Assembly (NCBI GenBank): GCA_024276495.1
Contig: JAJRXC010000005.1
Coordinates: 1 to 64,000, forward strand
Length of the DNA stretch: 64,000 nucleotides
Reading direction: 5' to 3'
DNA from: Actinomycetes bacterium
GTDB taxonomy: Bacteria > Actinomycetota > Acidimicrobiia > Acidimicrobiales > Aldehydirespiratoraceae
The stretch's first letter is position 1, and each line of letters starts with the position of its first letter. Shown here one piece after another: positions 36,019 through 44,747 of the stretch. The notes below the pieces were generated by a model, which worked only from the letters and a program-made list of their open reading frames with translations, was not told where the DNA came from and ran no database searches. Made by a program: the position numbers and the translations under genes.

Positions 36019-37316
36019 CAGTCGTCGACGGCGGCGTCGGTCGGGGTGGAGATGTCGGCGAGCGCGGCCGCGACCTCGGCATCGTCGTCGGCCTCGACGG
36101 TGCGCAGATCGACGATCGTGCGGTTGTCGACGACCCGGGCGATCAGGGGACGGGGCCGGTTGCGCAGCCGCTCACGGTGATCGCCCGGGACCGCCACCCC
36201 GGCCGACGGGATCTCGACCGTCGGAAGGGTGCCGCCGCCGGGAGTGGACATGACATCGACCGGGATCCCGACGCCGAGGGCCGCGGCCCGGTGCCGCAAC
36301 GTCTCGACCGGCACGGCGACCATGCGCCAGAACGGGATCGCGTCGCCGTCGCCGCGCAGGTAGGCCAACGCGGTCTCCTGGAGGGCGCCGAGAACGAGCG
36401 ATCCGGGCCGAAGGGCCCGAGCGAGTGGGTGACGAGAACAGGCCGCCACGAGATCGGCCCGACCGGCGATGATGCCCGCCTGAGGGCCACCGAAGAGCTT
36501 GTCGCCGGAGAACGTCACGAGATCGGCGCCGGCATCGAGCGTCTGGCGGGCCGCGGGTTCGTCGTCGAGCCAGCCGGGCGGACCGGAGTCGAGCCACGGA
36601 CAGCGGGAATCGAGCAGTCCGGAGCCGATGTCGGCCACCAGCGGTCGGTCGATCGACGCCAACTCGGCGGTGCGGGGCGCCTCGGTGAACCCGACGATCC
36701 TGTAGTTGGACTGGTGGACCTGGAGGAGCACACCGGCATCGTCCCCGTGCTCGTCGACGGCCCGGCGAAAGTCGTCGACCCGGGTCCGGTTCGTGGTGCC
36801 GACCTCGATCAGACGGGCACCGGACCGCTCCATCACTTCGGGCACCCGGAAGCCACCGCCGATCTCGACGAGCTCACCACGAGAGACGACGACCCCGCGG
36901 CCCTCGGCCAACGCGGCGAGCACCAACATCACCGCCGCGGCGCAGTTGTTGACCACCAGCGCGGCCTCGGCCCCGCAGGCCCGGGCGATCAACGCCGGCG
37001 CGGTGGCCATTCGTGAGCCACGTTCGCCGGTCGTCAAGTCGAGCTCGAGATTCGAGTACGCGGCCGCCTGCGACCAGGCCAGCGGCGCCCGCCCGAGGTT
37101 GGTGTGGAGGAGGGTGCCGGTGCCGTTGATGACCGGACGCAACAGGGAGCGGGCCATCGTGGCGGCGAGCTCGCGGGCCCGTTGGGGATCACCCGCGTCG
37201 ATCGCCGCCCGCGCGGCCTCGACCAGCATCGGGTGGGGGAGGTCGATGTCGGCCAGCGAACGAGCCAGCTTGTCGACCGACGGTGGGTACGACGGAGAGT
37301 CGGGTGCAGACGTCAC
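36018..37316 (-). CDS. selA: L-seryl-tRNA(Sec) selenium transferase SelA
   Basis: A 432-residue PLP enzyme that converts Ser-tRNA(Sec) to Sec-tRNA(Sec) with selenophosphate. Recognisable segments are INGTGTLLHTNLGRAPL, ELDLTTGERGSR, NNCAAAVML, and the PLP-lysine motif FSGDKLFGGPQAG. The start is GTG 37316. TACACT at 37326-37331 (inside the last codons of the upstream phosphotransferase gene) lies 9 bases before it, giving a leader of about 3 bases. The alternative ATG sites further upstream would lie within or before that box. Confidence 0.95.
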   Translation of the reverse strand: MTSAPDSPSYPPSVDKLARSLADIDLPHPMLVEAARAAIDAGDPQRARELAATMARSLLRPVINGTGTLLHTNLGRAPLAWSQAAAYSNLELDLTTGERGSRMATAPALIARACGAEAALVVNNCAAAVMLVLAALAEGRGVVVSRGELVEIGGGFRVPEVMERSGARLIEVGTTNRTRVDDFRRAVDEHGDDAGVLLQVHQSNYRIVGFTEAPRTAELASIDRPLVADIGSGLLDSRCPWLDSGPPGWLDDEPAARQTLDAGADLVTFSGDKLFGGPQAGIIAGRADLVAACSRHPLARALRPGSLVLGALQETALAYLRGDGDAIPFWRMVAVPVETLRHRAAALGVGIPVDVMSTPGGGTLPTVEIPSAGVAVPGDHRERLRNRPRPLIARVVDNRTIVDLRTVEADDDAEVAAALADISTPTDAAVDD

Positions 37317-37323
37317 AGCCGGC

Positions 37324-38406
37324 TCAGTGTAGGAGATCGACATGATCGGCAACCGCGGCGAGCCCGCGTTCCGCGTTGCGCCGGAGGAAGGTGGCCCCGC
37401 GTTCGTCGGCCGGCGTCACGACGGCCAGGGCGCTCACCGGGTTGGGGAGGTTGAGCATGTGCCCGAGGCGGTAGTCGCGCCAGAGCTCGGCCTCGTCGAC
37501 CGGGTGGCCGAGGGCCGCGAGCGTCGACCCGTAGAGGTCGAGCAACTCGGGTTCCAGACGACGACGGGTCTGCGTATCGAGGGATCCGGCGCAGAAGAAG
37601 GCCACGTCGTAGACGCCCCGCCCGTGGCTGGCCAGCTGGAAGTCGAGCAGTGCGGCCTCCAGCCCGCCGGACGGCGACCCGTCGGGACCCGTCGACCGGA
37701 AACGGAGGTTGTCGAGTCGGGCGTCGCCGTGCACGAGGGTTCGATCACCGCGAGCGAACTCCTCCACGGCGGTGTCGAACCAGCGCCGGGCGCGGCGGAC
37801 CGTCGTGTCGAGAGACCGATCGACCCCACCGAGCCGGTCGACACACATGTCCCACGTGACATCGAAGATCATGCCGTAGTCGGCCACCAACGGGTCGGTC
37901 GACTCCGGGAGCCAATCGAACGACGCCAGCCGCGGATCGTTCCAGAACGCGCCATGCCAGCGGGCCAGCGCGACCACCGCGGCGCGGGCCTCGGCTTCGG
38001 TCGCCCCGGCGACCCCATCGCCGGCGGCGTACGAATCGAGGTCTTCGAGCAGGAGCCAACCCCGGCGCGTGGTCTCATCCCACCACTGCGCTACCGCCCG
38101 GGGTGACGAGGTCCGCTCCCACGGCCGGAGCTCCCGATAGACCCCGGCCTCGCGACGGTCGTAGTCGAAGCGGTCCACGATCGCCTGGTTCTCGGGGATC
38201 GTCGTCGGCAGCTTCGCGATGATCGACACGGGGCCGTCGCCGGATTCGGGCCACGTCAACCGGACCCGAGCGAGGGAACCGAGGAAGCCCGAGCCGTCGT
38301 CGATGGCCTCGATCGCGACCGTCGTCGGTGCGCAGGCCGCGGCCCCGGCCGCCATCAAGGCGTCGCCCAACCGGTCGGCGGTCAGATCCCCGAGGTCCCT
38401 GAACAT
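37324..38406 (-). CDS. Aminoglycoside-phosphotransferase/CHK-like kinase family protein
   Basis: A 360-residue protein-kinase-fold phosphotransferase. It has a nucleotide-lobe Lys in VSIIAKLPTT, LLLEDLDSYAAGD in the hinge region, the catalytic loop LVHGDARLDNLRF, and the metal Asp in ALLDFQLASHGRGVYDVAFF. The order is that of ecdysteroid-kinase-like/APH proteins, which in actinobacteria are widespread and mostly uncharacterised (small-alcohol or antibiotic kinases). It diverges from fxsA with just 23 bases between the start codons, so the promoters must lie within each other's coding starts. Confidence 0.86.
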   Translation of the reverse strand: MFRDLGDLTADRLGDALMAAGAAACAPTTVAIEAIDDGSGFLGSLARVRLTWPESGDGPVSIIAKLPTTIPENQAIVDRFDYDRREAGVYRELRPWERTSSPRAVAQWWDETTRRGWLLLEDLDSYAAGDGVAGATEAEARAAVVALARWHGAFWNDPRLASFDWLPESTDPLVADYGMIFDVTWDMCVDRLGGVDRSLDTTVRRARRWFDTAVEEFARGDRTLVHGDARLDNLRFRSTGPDGSPSGGLEAALLDFQLASHGRGVYDVAFFCAGSLDTQTRRRLEPELLDLYGSTLAALGHPVDEAELWRDYRLGHMLNLPNPVSALAVVTPADERGATFLRRNAERGLAAVADHVDLLH

Positions 38407-38417
38407 GGGGACGAGCC

Positions 38418-38423
38418 TAGGAT
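38418..38423 (+). promoter_or_regulatory. -10 box (TAGGAT) for fxsA, leaderless
   Basis: TAGGAT is 6 bases before GTG 38430 and sits in the 23-base gap to the divergent gene. Confidence 0.6.
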
Positions 38424-38429
38424 GAGCTG

Positions 38430-38930
38430 GTGTTCCGCATCCTGCTGCTCGCTTTCATCGTCGTCCCGATCGCGGAGCTGTACGTCATCATCCAGGTCGG
38501 GTCGGCCATCGGAGGGTGGGAGACCATCGGCCTGCTCATCCTCGACAGTGTCGTGGGGGCGTGGCTCGTGCGGCGAGAAGGCTTCAGCATCCTCGCCAAG
38601 GTGCAGGGCTCGCTGGCCAACGGCGAGCTGCCGACCAACTCACTGATCGACGGGCTTCTCGTGCTGATCGCCGGGGCGTTGATGCTCACCCCGGGTTTCC
38701 TCACCGACGGCCTCGGACTCGTCTTGTTGCTGCCACCGTCGCGCACCGTCGTTCGGACTGCCCTGAAACGACGTTTCGCCGGGCGGATCACCGTCGCGGG
38801 CGGACCCTACCAGGGGCCGTTCGGCGGAGGCGGCGTCACCGACGTGCGTTGGACCGACGGCCCGGCACCGGAGGCCGACCGCCGCGACGACCCGCCCGGC
38901 CCGATCGAGCTCGGCCCGGTGAGCGACTGA
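38430..38930 (+). CDS. fxsA: FxsA-family membrane protein
   Basis: A 166-residue inner-membrane protein. The N-terminal FRILLLAFIVVPIAELYVII and GWETIGLLILDSVVGAWLVRREGF segments, and a third hydrophobic region with ALMLTPGFLTDGLGLVLLLPPSR, are the FxsA signature. The C-terminal tail is Gly/Pro and acidic. FxsA of E. coli affects exclusion of phage T7; the cellular role is otherwise unclear. Start GTG 38430 is set by the -10 spacing. The stop is 1 base from the stop of the convergent GGDEF/EAL gene. Confidence 0.9.
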   Translation: MFRILLLAFIVVPIAELYVIIQVGSAIGGWETIGLLILDSVVGAWLVRREGFSILAKVQGSLANGELPTNSLIDGLLVLIAGALMLTPGFLTDGLGLVLLLPPSRTVVRTALKRRFAGRITVAGGPYQGPFGGGGVTDVRWTDGPAPEADRRDDPPGPIELGPVSD

Positions 38931-38931
38931 T

Positions 38932-40485
38932 TCAGTTCGACGTCACCAGGGCCCGCAGCCGGGCCGCGTCGACGGGTGGCGAGAACAGATACCCCTGGGC
39001 GTAGGTGCATCCGAGCTGGTCGATGGCCTCGAGATCGTCGTCGGTCTCCACGCCCACCGCGCACACCTCCAGCGAGCGGTCGAGGACACCACCGATCACG
39101 AGCTCGGCTCGGGCCCGCCCACGCTCCCCGTGCACGCCGTGCACGAGACGCTTGTCGAGCTTGATGAGATCGATCCCGTCGGGCATCACGAGATCGGCGT
39201 CGCTGGCGCCGATGAACTCGTCGATCGCGACGACGACCCCGAGGGCCCGCAGTTGCGTCACGAGCCGAACGGCGGCGCCCTTGCGATCGAGAATCGAGCG
39301 GTGGATCTCGAGATGGAGCTGCTCGGCGGGGAAGTCCGCGGCGTTCAGCGTGCGGGCCAACGCGAGCGGGTAGCGGCTGTCGCCGAGCTGGCGGTCCGAG
39401 ACGTTGACCGACAAGAAGAGCGGGTCGTCGCGTTCGGGTAGCGAATGCATCGTCTCGGCCGCCCGTTCCAGCACGGTCTCCTCGATCCGACGGATCAGCC
39501 CGCCGTCCTCGGCCGCCTCGACGAGCTCACGCGGGTTCAGGTGTTGCCCGTCGGGACCGACGATGCGAAGCAACGCCTCGACGCCGACGATGCGGCGACT
39601 CGGCACTTCGACGATCGGTTGATAGTGGACCTGGATGCCGTCCTCGTCGAGGGCCCGGCGAAGTTGCTGATCGACGGTGATGCGACGTTCGGCCCGGGTG
39701 CGCAGATCCTCGTCGAACGCCTCGCAACGGTCTCGCCCCAGGCCCTTCGCCTGGTACAGGGCGGTCTCGGCGTCGCGCATCATGTCCTCCGCGCTGCGGT
39801 CGGCTCGTCCGAGCGACAAGCCGACGGACACGGTGAGCCCGGCCAGCGGGCTGTCGAGGGTCGCGTCGGCGCAGACCGAACGGAAACGTTCGGCGACCGT
39901 CATCGCCTCCGCGATGCCGAACACCTCCGGACAGACGATGGTGAACTCGTCGCCGCCCAGGCGGGCCAGGGTGTCGTCGGGCCGCAAGGTCGACTCGAGC
40001 CCGGCGGCGAGGGCCCGCAGCGCCTCGTCGCCGGCGCTGAAGCCACGGGCGTCGTTGACGGTCTTGAACCGGTCCACGTCGATCGAGAAGACTCCGACGC
40101 TGTGTTCGGCGTTGAGCGCCCCCTGGAGCGCCGCATCGAGCGCCGCCATCGCGTAGGTCCGGCCCGGCAGCCCGGTGAGACGATCGACGTCGATCTCGTC
40201 TTCGTGGTCGCCGACGAGGGTCGTGGCCCCACCTTCGTTGCCGAGCACGACGATCTTCACGTTGCGGGTCACGCCGTCGTCATCGGCGACCCGGGCCAGG
40301 ACCGTCGTTCCGAAGCCGGTGCCGCGGTTCTCGGCGATCCTCAAGATGGTGGCGATGGCCAAGATGTCGTCGGGATGCATGCCGGCGGGCAGACCCATCG
40401 ACTTCAGGCGTTCTTCGAGCGCCTCGGGGTCGCTGACCTCGCGGACGCGGGTGGCCGCCGCGACTCGGCGATTCCACGCCGTCAT
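38932..40485 (-). CDS. GGDEF-EAL protein (diguanylate cyclase with degenerate phosphodiesterase domain)
   Basis: A 517-residue cytosolic c-di-GMP protein without transmembrane segments. An N-terminal region of about 95 residues resembles a short sensor. The GGDEF domain follows, with intact GGDEF (177-181) and inhibitory RxxD (168-171). The EAL domain has EAL at 303-305, but loop 6 reads DEFIGA (422-427) instead of DDFGTG, and the LEITES motif reads LEIHRS. Lys442, Glu480 and Gln497 are kept. I infer an active cyclase with a weak or binding-only EAL domain. Start ATG 40485. Confidence 0.9.
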   Translation of the reverse strand: MTAWNRRVAAATRVREVSDPEALEERLKSMGLPAGMHPDDILAIATILRIAENRGTGFGTTVLARVADDDGVTRNVKIVVLGNEGGATTLVGDHEDEIDVDRLTGLPGRTYAMAALDAALQGALNAEHSVGVFSIDVDRFKTVNDARGFSAGDEALRALAAGLESTLRPDDTLARLGGDEFTIVCPEVFGIAEAMTVAERFRSVCADATLDSPLAGLTVSVGLSLGRADRSAEDMMRDAETALYQAKGLGRDRCEAFDEDLRTRAERRITVDQQLRRALDEDGIQVHYQPIVEVPSRRIVGVEALLRIVGPDGQHLNPRELVEAAEDGGLIRRIEETVLERAAETMHSLPERDDPLFLSVNVSDRQLGDSRYPLALARTLNAADFPAEQLHLEIHRSILDRKGAAVRLVTQLRALGVVVAIDEFIGASDADLVMPDGIDLIKLDKRLVHGVHGERGRARAELVIGGVLDRSLEVCAVGVETDDDLEAIDQLGCTYAQGYLFSPPVDAARLRALVTSN

Positions 40486-40556
40486 GTCCGTCGTCCTGGC
40501 GTCCGGTGCACACCCTCCAATCGGCAGTGGCGGGCCCGGAATTGAGGGTGCGCGGG

Positions 40557-41738
40557 TCAGACGGTCGTGTCGTCGAGATCGAGCTCGTCGAGCGCCGCGA
40601 CCGCGGCGTCGAGCATCCGGGCGCTGCAACCGGCCATCTCGACCGGCGGGACGTGTTCTTCGGTGATGGCTCGGGCGATCGACCGCAAGGTGTCGGCCGC
40701 GGCCCCGTCGCCGAGAACCGCCGGCTCGCCACAGTCGCCGCCGAGACTGATCTTCGGCTCGATCGGAACCGAGCCGAGCAGCGGCACGCCGATGTCCGCG
40801 GCCAACGCCGCGCCGCCACCGGAACCGAACAGGGCGTGACGCGAGCCGTCGGGGGCCACGAACTCGCTCATGTTCTCGATGACACCCACGATGCGCAGAT
40901 AGTTCTTCCGCCCCATGTCGGCCACTCGGGCCGCGACCTTCTGGGCGTTGCCGGCCGGGGTGGTGACGATGATCATCTCGGCCCGCGGGAGCATCTTCGC
41001 GAGACCCATCTGCACGTCGCCCGTGCCCGGGGGCATGTCGATGAGGAGATAGTCGAGATCGTCGGACCAGGCGACGTCCTGGCAGAAGTGCTGGACCGCC
41101 CGATTGAGCATGAGTCCCCGCCACATCAGGGCTGAGTCCTGCTGGTCGACGAGAAAGCCCATCGAGACGACCTCGAGGCGGCCGTCGCCGATCTCGCGCA
41201 CGAGCGGGTCGATCTTGCCGTCGCGGGCCAGGAGATCCCCGTCGACCCCGAGCATGCGGGGGACCGAGAACCCCCAGATGTCGGCATCCATGACGCCGAC
41301 CGCGTGGCCTTCCTCGGCGAGCGCGGCGGCGAGGTTCGTGGTGATCGACGATTTCCCGACCCCGCCCTTTCCCGACGCGATCATGATGACCTTGGTGGTA
41401 GGCGGGATGTTGGTGTCGGGCGCGTCCTGGCTGACGTTGAAGCGGGCCTTGGCCATGGCCGCGGCGCGTTCCTCCTGGGACAGCTCACCCCAGCTGATCG
41501 TGACCCGCGTGACGCCGGGGAGACTGGTGAGCCGACTACGGATGTCCTTTTGGATCTGGGCCCTCAGCGGGCAGCCGCTCGTCGTGAGCGCGATGTCGAG
41601 ATGGATCTCGCCGTTGTCGGTGACGGTGGCACCCTTCGCCATGCCCAACTCGACGATGTCGCTGCCCAACTCGGGGTCGACGACGCCGCGCAGCAGCGCC
41701 ATCACGTGCTCGGCGGTCGGAGGCGCGGGAGTGGCCAC
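40557..41738 (-). CDS. mrp: Mrp/ApbC-type iron-sulfur cluster carrier ATPase
   Basis: A 393-residue protein with an N-terminal MIP18/DUF59 domain (about residues 5-85, with GCPLR) fused to an Mrp/NBP35 ATPase. It has deviant Walker A GKGGVGKSS, switch LLIDMPPGTGD and downstream GDCGEPAV. The usual C-x-x-C metal motif of Mrp appears only weakly here (a Gly-rich LFGSGGG in the usual place). It scaffolds and transfers Fe-S clusters. GTG 41738 is preceded by TATCCT with 7-base spacing. It diverges from erpA, which has a related job. Confidence 0.9.
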   Translation of the reverse strand: MATPAPPTAEHVMALLRGVVDPELGSDIVELGMAKGATVTDNGEIHLDIALTTSGCPLRAQIQKDIRSRLTSLPGVTRVTISWGELSQEERAAAMAKARFNVSQDAPDTNIPPTTKVIMIASGKGGVGKSSITTNLAAALAEEGHAVGVMDADIWGFSVPRMLGVDGDLLARDGKIDPLVREIGDGRLEVVSMGFLVDQQDSALMWRGLMLNRAVQHFCQDVAWSDDLDYLLIDMPPGTGDVQMGLAKMLPRAEMIIVTTPAGNAQKVAARVADMGRKNYLRIVGVIENMSEFVAPDGSRHALFGSGGGAALAADIGVPLLGSVPIEPKISLGGDCGEPAVLGDGAAADTLRSIARAITEEHVPPVEMAGCSARMLDAAVAALDELDLDDTTV

Positions 41739-41745
41739 GGGATCG

Positions 41746-41751
41746 AGGATA
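41746..41751 (-). promoter_or_regulatory. -10 box (TATCCT) for mrp, leaderless
   Basis: On the minus strand TATCCT is 7 bases before the GTG at 41738. Confidence 0.55.
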
Positions 41752-41819
41752 CCCACGTGTCGACGTTCGAGAACGCCCCGACCGGACGAGTGGGGATGGT
41801 TCGACGGGACGAGCGCCGT

Positions 41820-41825
41820 TACACT
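41820..41825 (+). promoter_or_regulatory. -10 box (TACACT) for erpA-like gene, leaderless
   Basis: TACACT is exactly 6 bases before ATG 41832. Confidence 0.6.
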
Positions 41826-41831
41826 CGCCAC

Positions 41832-42152
41832 ATGATCACTCTCACCGATGACGCAGTTGCCAAGGTCGGACAGCTCATCACCGCGGACGGCGAAGAGGGT
41901 TTGGCCCTGCGGGTCGCGGTTCGGCCCGGCGGCTGCTCGGGCTTCTCCTACGAGATGTTCTTCGACACCGACCGTGCCGACGACGACCTCGTCACCTCCT
42001 ACGGTGAAGTCGAGGTCGTCGTCGACCCGTCGTCCGCCCAGCTGCTCGAGGGCGCGACCCTCGACTACAAAGACGGGCTGCAAGACGCCGGGTTCGCGAT
42101 CGACAACCCCAACGCCCAGAGCACGTGCGGGTGCGGTCAGAGCTTCAGCTGA
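41832..42152 (+). CDS. erpA: Iron-sulfur cluster insertion protein (ErpA/HesB/IscA family)
   Basis: A 106-residue A-type Fe-S carrier with the three invariant cysteines Cys35 (GGCSGFSY) and Cys99/Cys101 (TCGCG). Length is standard. It accepts clusters from SUF/ISC scaffolds and passes them to apo-enzymes. The divergent neighbour is the Mrp-type carrier, which fits a small Fe-S delivery region. The next but one gene encodes a two-cluster 2Fe-2S protein that may be a client (inference). Confidence 0.93.
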   Translation: MITLTDDAVAKVGQLITADGEEGLALRVAVRPGGCSGFSYEMFFDTDRADDDLVTSYGEVEVVVDPSSAQLLEGATLDYKDGLQDAGFAIDNPNAQSTCGCGQSFS

Positions 42153-42174
42153 TCCGGTCGGCGACGCACATCCG

Positions 42175-43134
42175 ATGGCCCCACACGCCTTCGATCCCGA
42201 ACTCGCGGAGATCATCGAGCTGCTCCCGAGTGTGATCGATTGGGGCCCGGCGGCGAACATGGACGAGATGCGGGCGGCGATGGGCGCCCAACGTCTCGCG
42301 GTGGAACAACGAGATGATGTCAGCCGCGACGACCGGGAGATCCCGGGGCGTGCCGGCGATCCCGACGTGCGAGTCAGGGTCTACCGGCCACGGGAATCGA
42401 CCCGGCCCCTCCCCGCTGTGCTCGAGATCCACGGCGGCGGATTCATCATGGGCGACCTCGAGATGATGGATGCGTTCTGCGATCGGGCCGCGGCCGAGCT
42501 CCCGGCCGTCGTGATCTCGGTCGACTATCGCCTCGCCCCGGAGCATGCGTTCCCCGCAGCGGTCGAAGATTGCTACGCGGCGCTCTCGTGGCTGGCCTCC
42601 AACTCCGAGTCCCTCGGCGTCGACCCCGAACGGATCGCCATCGCCGGGCAGAGCGCGGGCGGCGGCCTCGCCGCCGCGACCGCGTTGATGGCCCGCGACC
42701 GGGGTGGGCCGACCTTGTGTTTTCAGCTTCTGGAGATCCCCGAGCTCGACGATCGGCTCGACACGGTGTCGATGACGGAGTTCGTCGACACCCCGTTGTG
42801 GAACCGACCCAATGCCGTCCGAAGCTGGAGCTGGTATCTCGGCGACGACGATCTGCCCGGCTCCGCCGACGTGTCGCCCTACGCCGCGCCGGCTCGGGCC
42901 ACCGACCTGTCCGGGCTTCCACCGGCCTTCGTGTCGGTGATGGAGTTCGACCCGTTGCGCGACGAGGGACTGGCGTATGCGACGCGGCTGCTGCAGGCCG
43001 GGGTCTCCACCGAGCTCCATGCCTACCCCGGCACGTTCCACGGCTCCGGGCTCGTCGCCGACGCGGCGGTGAGCAAACGGGCATCGCGCGACACCTTCGA
43101 TGCGTTGCGCCGCGCGTTGACGTTCTCACGGTGA
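42175..43134 (+). CDS. Alpha/beta hydrolase, hormone-sensitive-lipase-like esterase
   Basis: A 319-residue HSL-family esterase. The oxyanion HGGG is at 86-89, followed by SVDYRLAPEHAFPAAVEDC. The nucleophile elbow is GQSAGG (Ser160). The acid is probably in EFDPLRDEG and the catalytic His in GTFHGS near the C-terminus. Such enzymes cleave short- to medium-chain esters. The start, ATG 42175, is 22 bases after erpA. Its stop overlaps the next gene's GTG (GTGA), so esterase and the molybdo-type fusion are coupled. Confidence 0.9.
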   Translation: MAPHAFDPELAEIIELLPSVIDWGPAANMDEMRAAMGAQRLAVEQRDDVSRDDREIPGRAGDPDVRVRVYRPRESTRPLPAVLEIHGGGFIMGDLEMMDAFCDRAAAELPAVVISVDYRLAPEHAFPAAVEDCYAALSWLASNSESLGVDPERIAIAGQSAGGGLAAATALMARDRGGPTLCFQLLEIPELDDRLDTVSMTEFVDTPLWNRPNAVRSWSWYLGDDDLPGSADVSPYAAPARATDLSGLPPAFVSVMEFDPLRDEGLAYATRLLQAGVSTELHAYPGTFHGSGLVADAAVSKRASRDTFDALRRALTFSR

Positions 43135-44666
43135 GCGAACCGATGCACGTGATCGTCGACGGGGCGACGATCGAGATCACCGACGAGGGCGCGACCCTGC
43201 TCGACGTGTTGCGAGAGGACGCCGGCGTGCGCGCCGTCAAGGACGGATGCAGCCCGCAGGGACAATGCGGGTGTTGCACGGTCCTCGTCGACGGACGCCC
43301 CCGGGTGTCGTGTGTGACCCCGGTGCGTCGGGTGCGAGGCCGCGAGATCACGACGGTGGACGGGTTGCCGGGTGAGGTCGCGCTGGCGTGGGCGGCGGCG
43401 TTCACGGCGACCGGTGCCAGTCAGTGTGGGTTCTGCACGCCCGGCATCATCTGCCGGTTCGAGGGCCTGCGGGCCAAGGGCACCCGGCCCGACGACCGCG
43501 CCGCTGCCGCGGCGGCGCTCCAGGCCCATCTGTGCCGGTGCACCGGATGGCAGTCGATCGTCGATGCATGGGGCGCGTTCGGAACCGAGCCCGTGCCGGC
43601 ATCGTCGGCCGCGGCCCGCCGCGCCGAGATCGAAGGACGTGTTCCCCACGAGGTGGGAGTCGAGATCGCCCTCGGCCGCGGTGGTTTCGCCGACGACGCC
43701 GCGCCGTCCGATGCGCTGGTGGCCGTGCTGTCGAGCGAGGGCGACGAGTGGGTCGTGGCCGAGTCGCGGGCCGAGGCGATGCGATCGGCCGGCAAGGTGC
43801 AGGGCCGGCGGACCACCGCGGCGTTCGACCCGCCGGTGGAGTTGCCGGCCGGTGACTACGACCGGACGTTGCGAACGACATGGGTCGACCCGGCCTATCT
43901 CGAGACGGATGCGTCGTGGTGCCGGCCCGGCGGTGAACCGGCGTCGCCGCTCGCCAACGGAGGAGCGTTCGGCGCCAAGGTCGACCGCGAGGTGGCCGCG
44001 GTGGCTCGACGTCTCGCCGATGAGCACCAGCGGCCGGTGCGGGTGCGGTACTCCCGTGAGGATGCGGTCCGGCGCGGCCCGAAGCGGCCGCCCATCGCCG
44101 CGGGGATCAACGCCGACGGAACCGGTGTGGTGAGGGTGGTTCGCACGCCCGGCATCGCGACGGCGATCGCCGCGGTCGCGCCCGGCCTCGTCGTCGAGGA
44201 GGTCGACGTGGCGGGGCCGCCGACGAGTGCCTCGTTGCGGGGCGCGGGATGGGTCGAAGCGGTCGTGCTGCTGTCAGCGGTGCGTGACGAGGTCGGGTGG
44301 ATCGATTCCCCCGGTGGCGGTTCGGCGACGGCGACGGTGGCCGACGACGGCTCGATCACGGTGCGGGTACGGGCCGGTTCCGTGCTCGACGAGACCGTGC
44401 TGCGGTCCTACTGCATCGGGGCGGCCCACATGGCGCTGTCGTGGGTCACCAGTGAGTCGCTCGGTGTCGACGCCGACGGCGAGATCCACGATCTGACCAT
44501 TCGCTCGTTCGGTGTGCTCCGAGCCATCGACACCCCCCCGATCTCCGTCGCCATCGAGTCCGACGATGGCGAGCCGGTCAACGGCAGCGACGCCGTCTTC
44601 GCCGCGGTCGCCGCCGCGGTGTGGCGTTCCCGCGGATTCCCACCCGTGTGGCCCACCGGCTCCTGA
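43131..44666 (+). CDS. Fused 2Fe-2S (CoxS/XdhC-like) and shortened molybdenum-hydroxylase-like protein
   Basis: A 511-residue fusion. Residues 1-150 are a xanthine-dehydrogenase small-subunit module with two clusters: plant-type ligands Cys40, Cys46, Cys49 and Cys61 (DGCSPQGQCGCC), then Cys99, Cys102, Cys135 and Cys137 (QCGFCTPG, LCRCTGW). Residues about 200-505 resemble pieces of the large Moco subunit (LANGGAFGAKVDREV, RVRYSREDAVRRGPKRP). They are only about 300 residues, against 700 or more in XDH/CoxL. Whether a molybdopterin site remains is uncertain. The start could also be ATG 43143. Confidence 0.75.
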   Translation: MSEPMHVIVDGATIEITDEGATLLDVLREDAGVRAVKDGCSPQGQCGCCTVLVDGRPRVSCVTPVRRVRGREITTVDGLPGEVALAWAAAFTATGASQCGFCTPGIICRFEGLRAKGTRPDDRAAAAAALQAHLCRCTGWQSIVDAWGAFGTEPVPASSAAARRAEIEGRVPHEVGVEIALGRGGFADDAAPSDALVAVLSSEGDEWVVAESRAEAMRSAGKVQGRRTTAAFDPPVELPAGDYDRTLRTTWVDPAYLETDASWCRPGGEPASPLANGGAFGAKVDREVAAVARRLADEHQRPVRVRYSREDAVRRGPKRPPIAAGINADGTGVVRVVRTPGIATAIAAVAPGLVVEEVDVAGPPTSASLRGAGWVEAVVLLSAVRDEVGWIDSPGGGSATATVADDGSITVRVRAGSVLDETVLRSYCIGAAHMALSWVTSESLGVDADGEIHDLTIRSFGVLRAIDTPPISVAIESDDGEPVNGSDAVFAAVAAAVWRSRGFPPVWPTGS

Positions 44667-44697
44667 CCGCGCCGGGGCGCTCGGTGCGTGTCGCCCC

Positions 44698-44703
44698 TAG
44701 ATT
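44698..44703 (+). promoter_or_regulatory. -10 box (TAGATT) for ridA
   Basis: TAGATT lies 44 bases before ATG 44748, so the mRNA has a short leader with a GAGGAG ribosome site, unlike the leaderless genes nearby. Confidence 0.45.
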
Positions 44704-44747
44704 GTCACCACGCGCCGCCGGCGCCGGATCTGATCGAGGAGCATTCC

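Noticed and set aside
34510-36180. Plus-strand frame of 556 codons opposite selB
   Set aside because: Antisense to a clear SelB, with no recognisable features.
40557-42260. 567-codon reading of mrp from far upstream
   Set aside because: The N-terminal extension is antisense of erpA. GTG 41738 fits the domain start and the promoter spacing.
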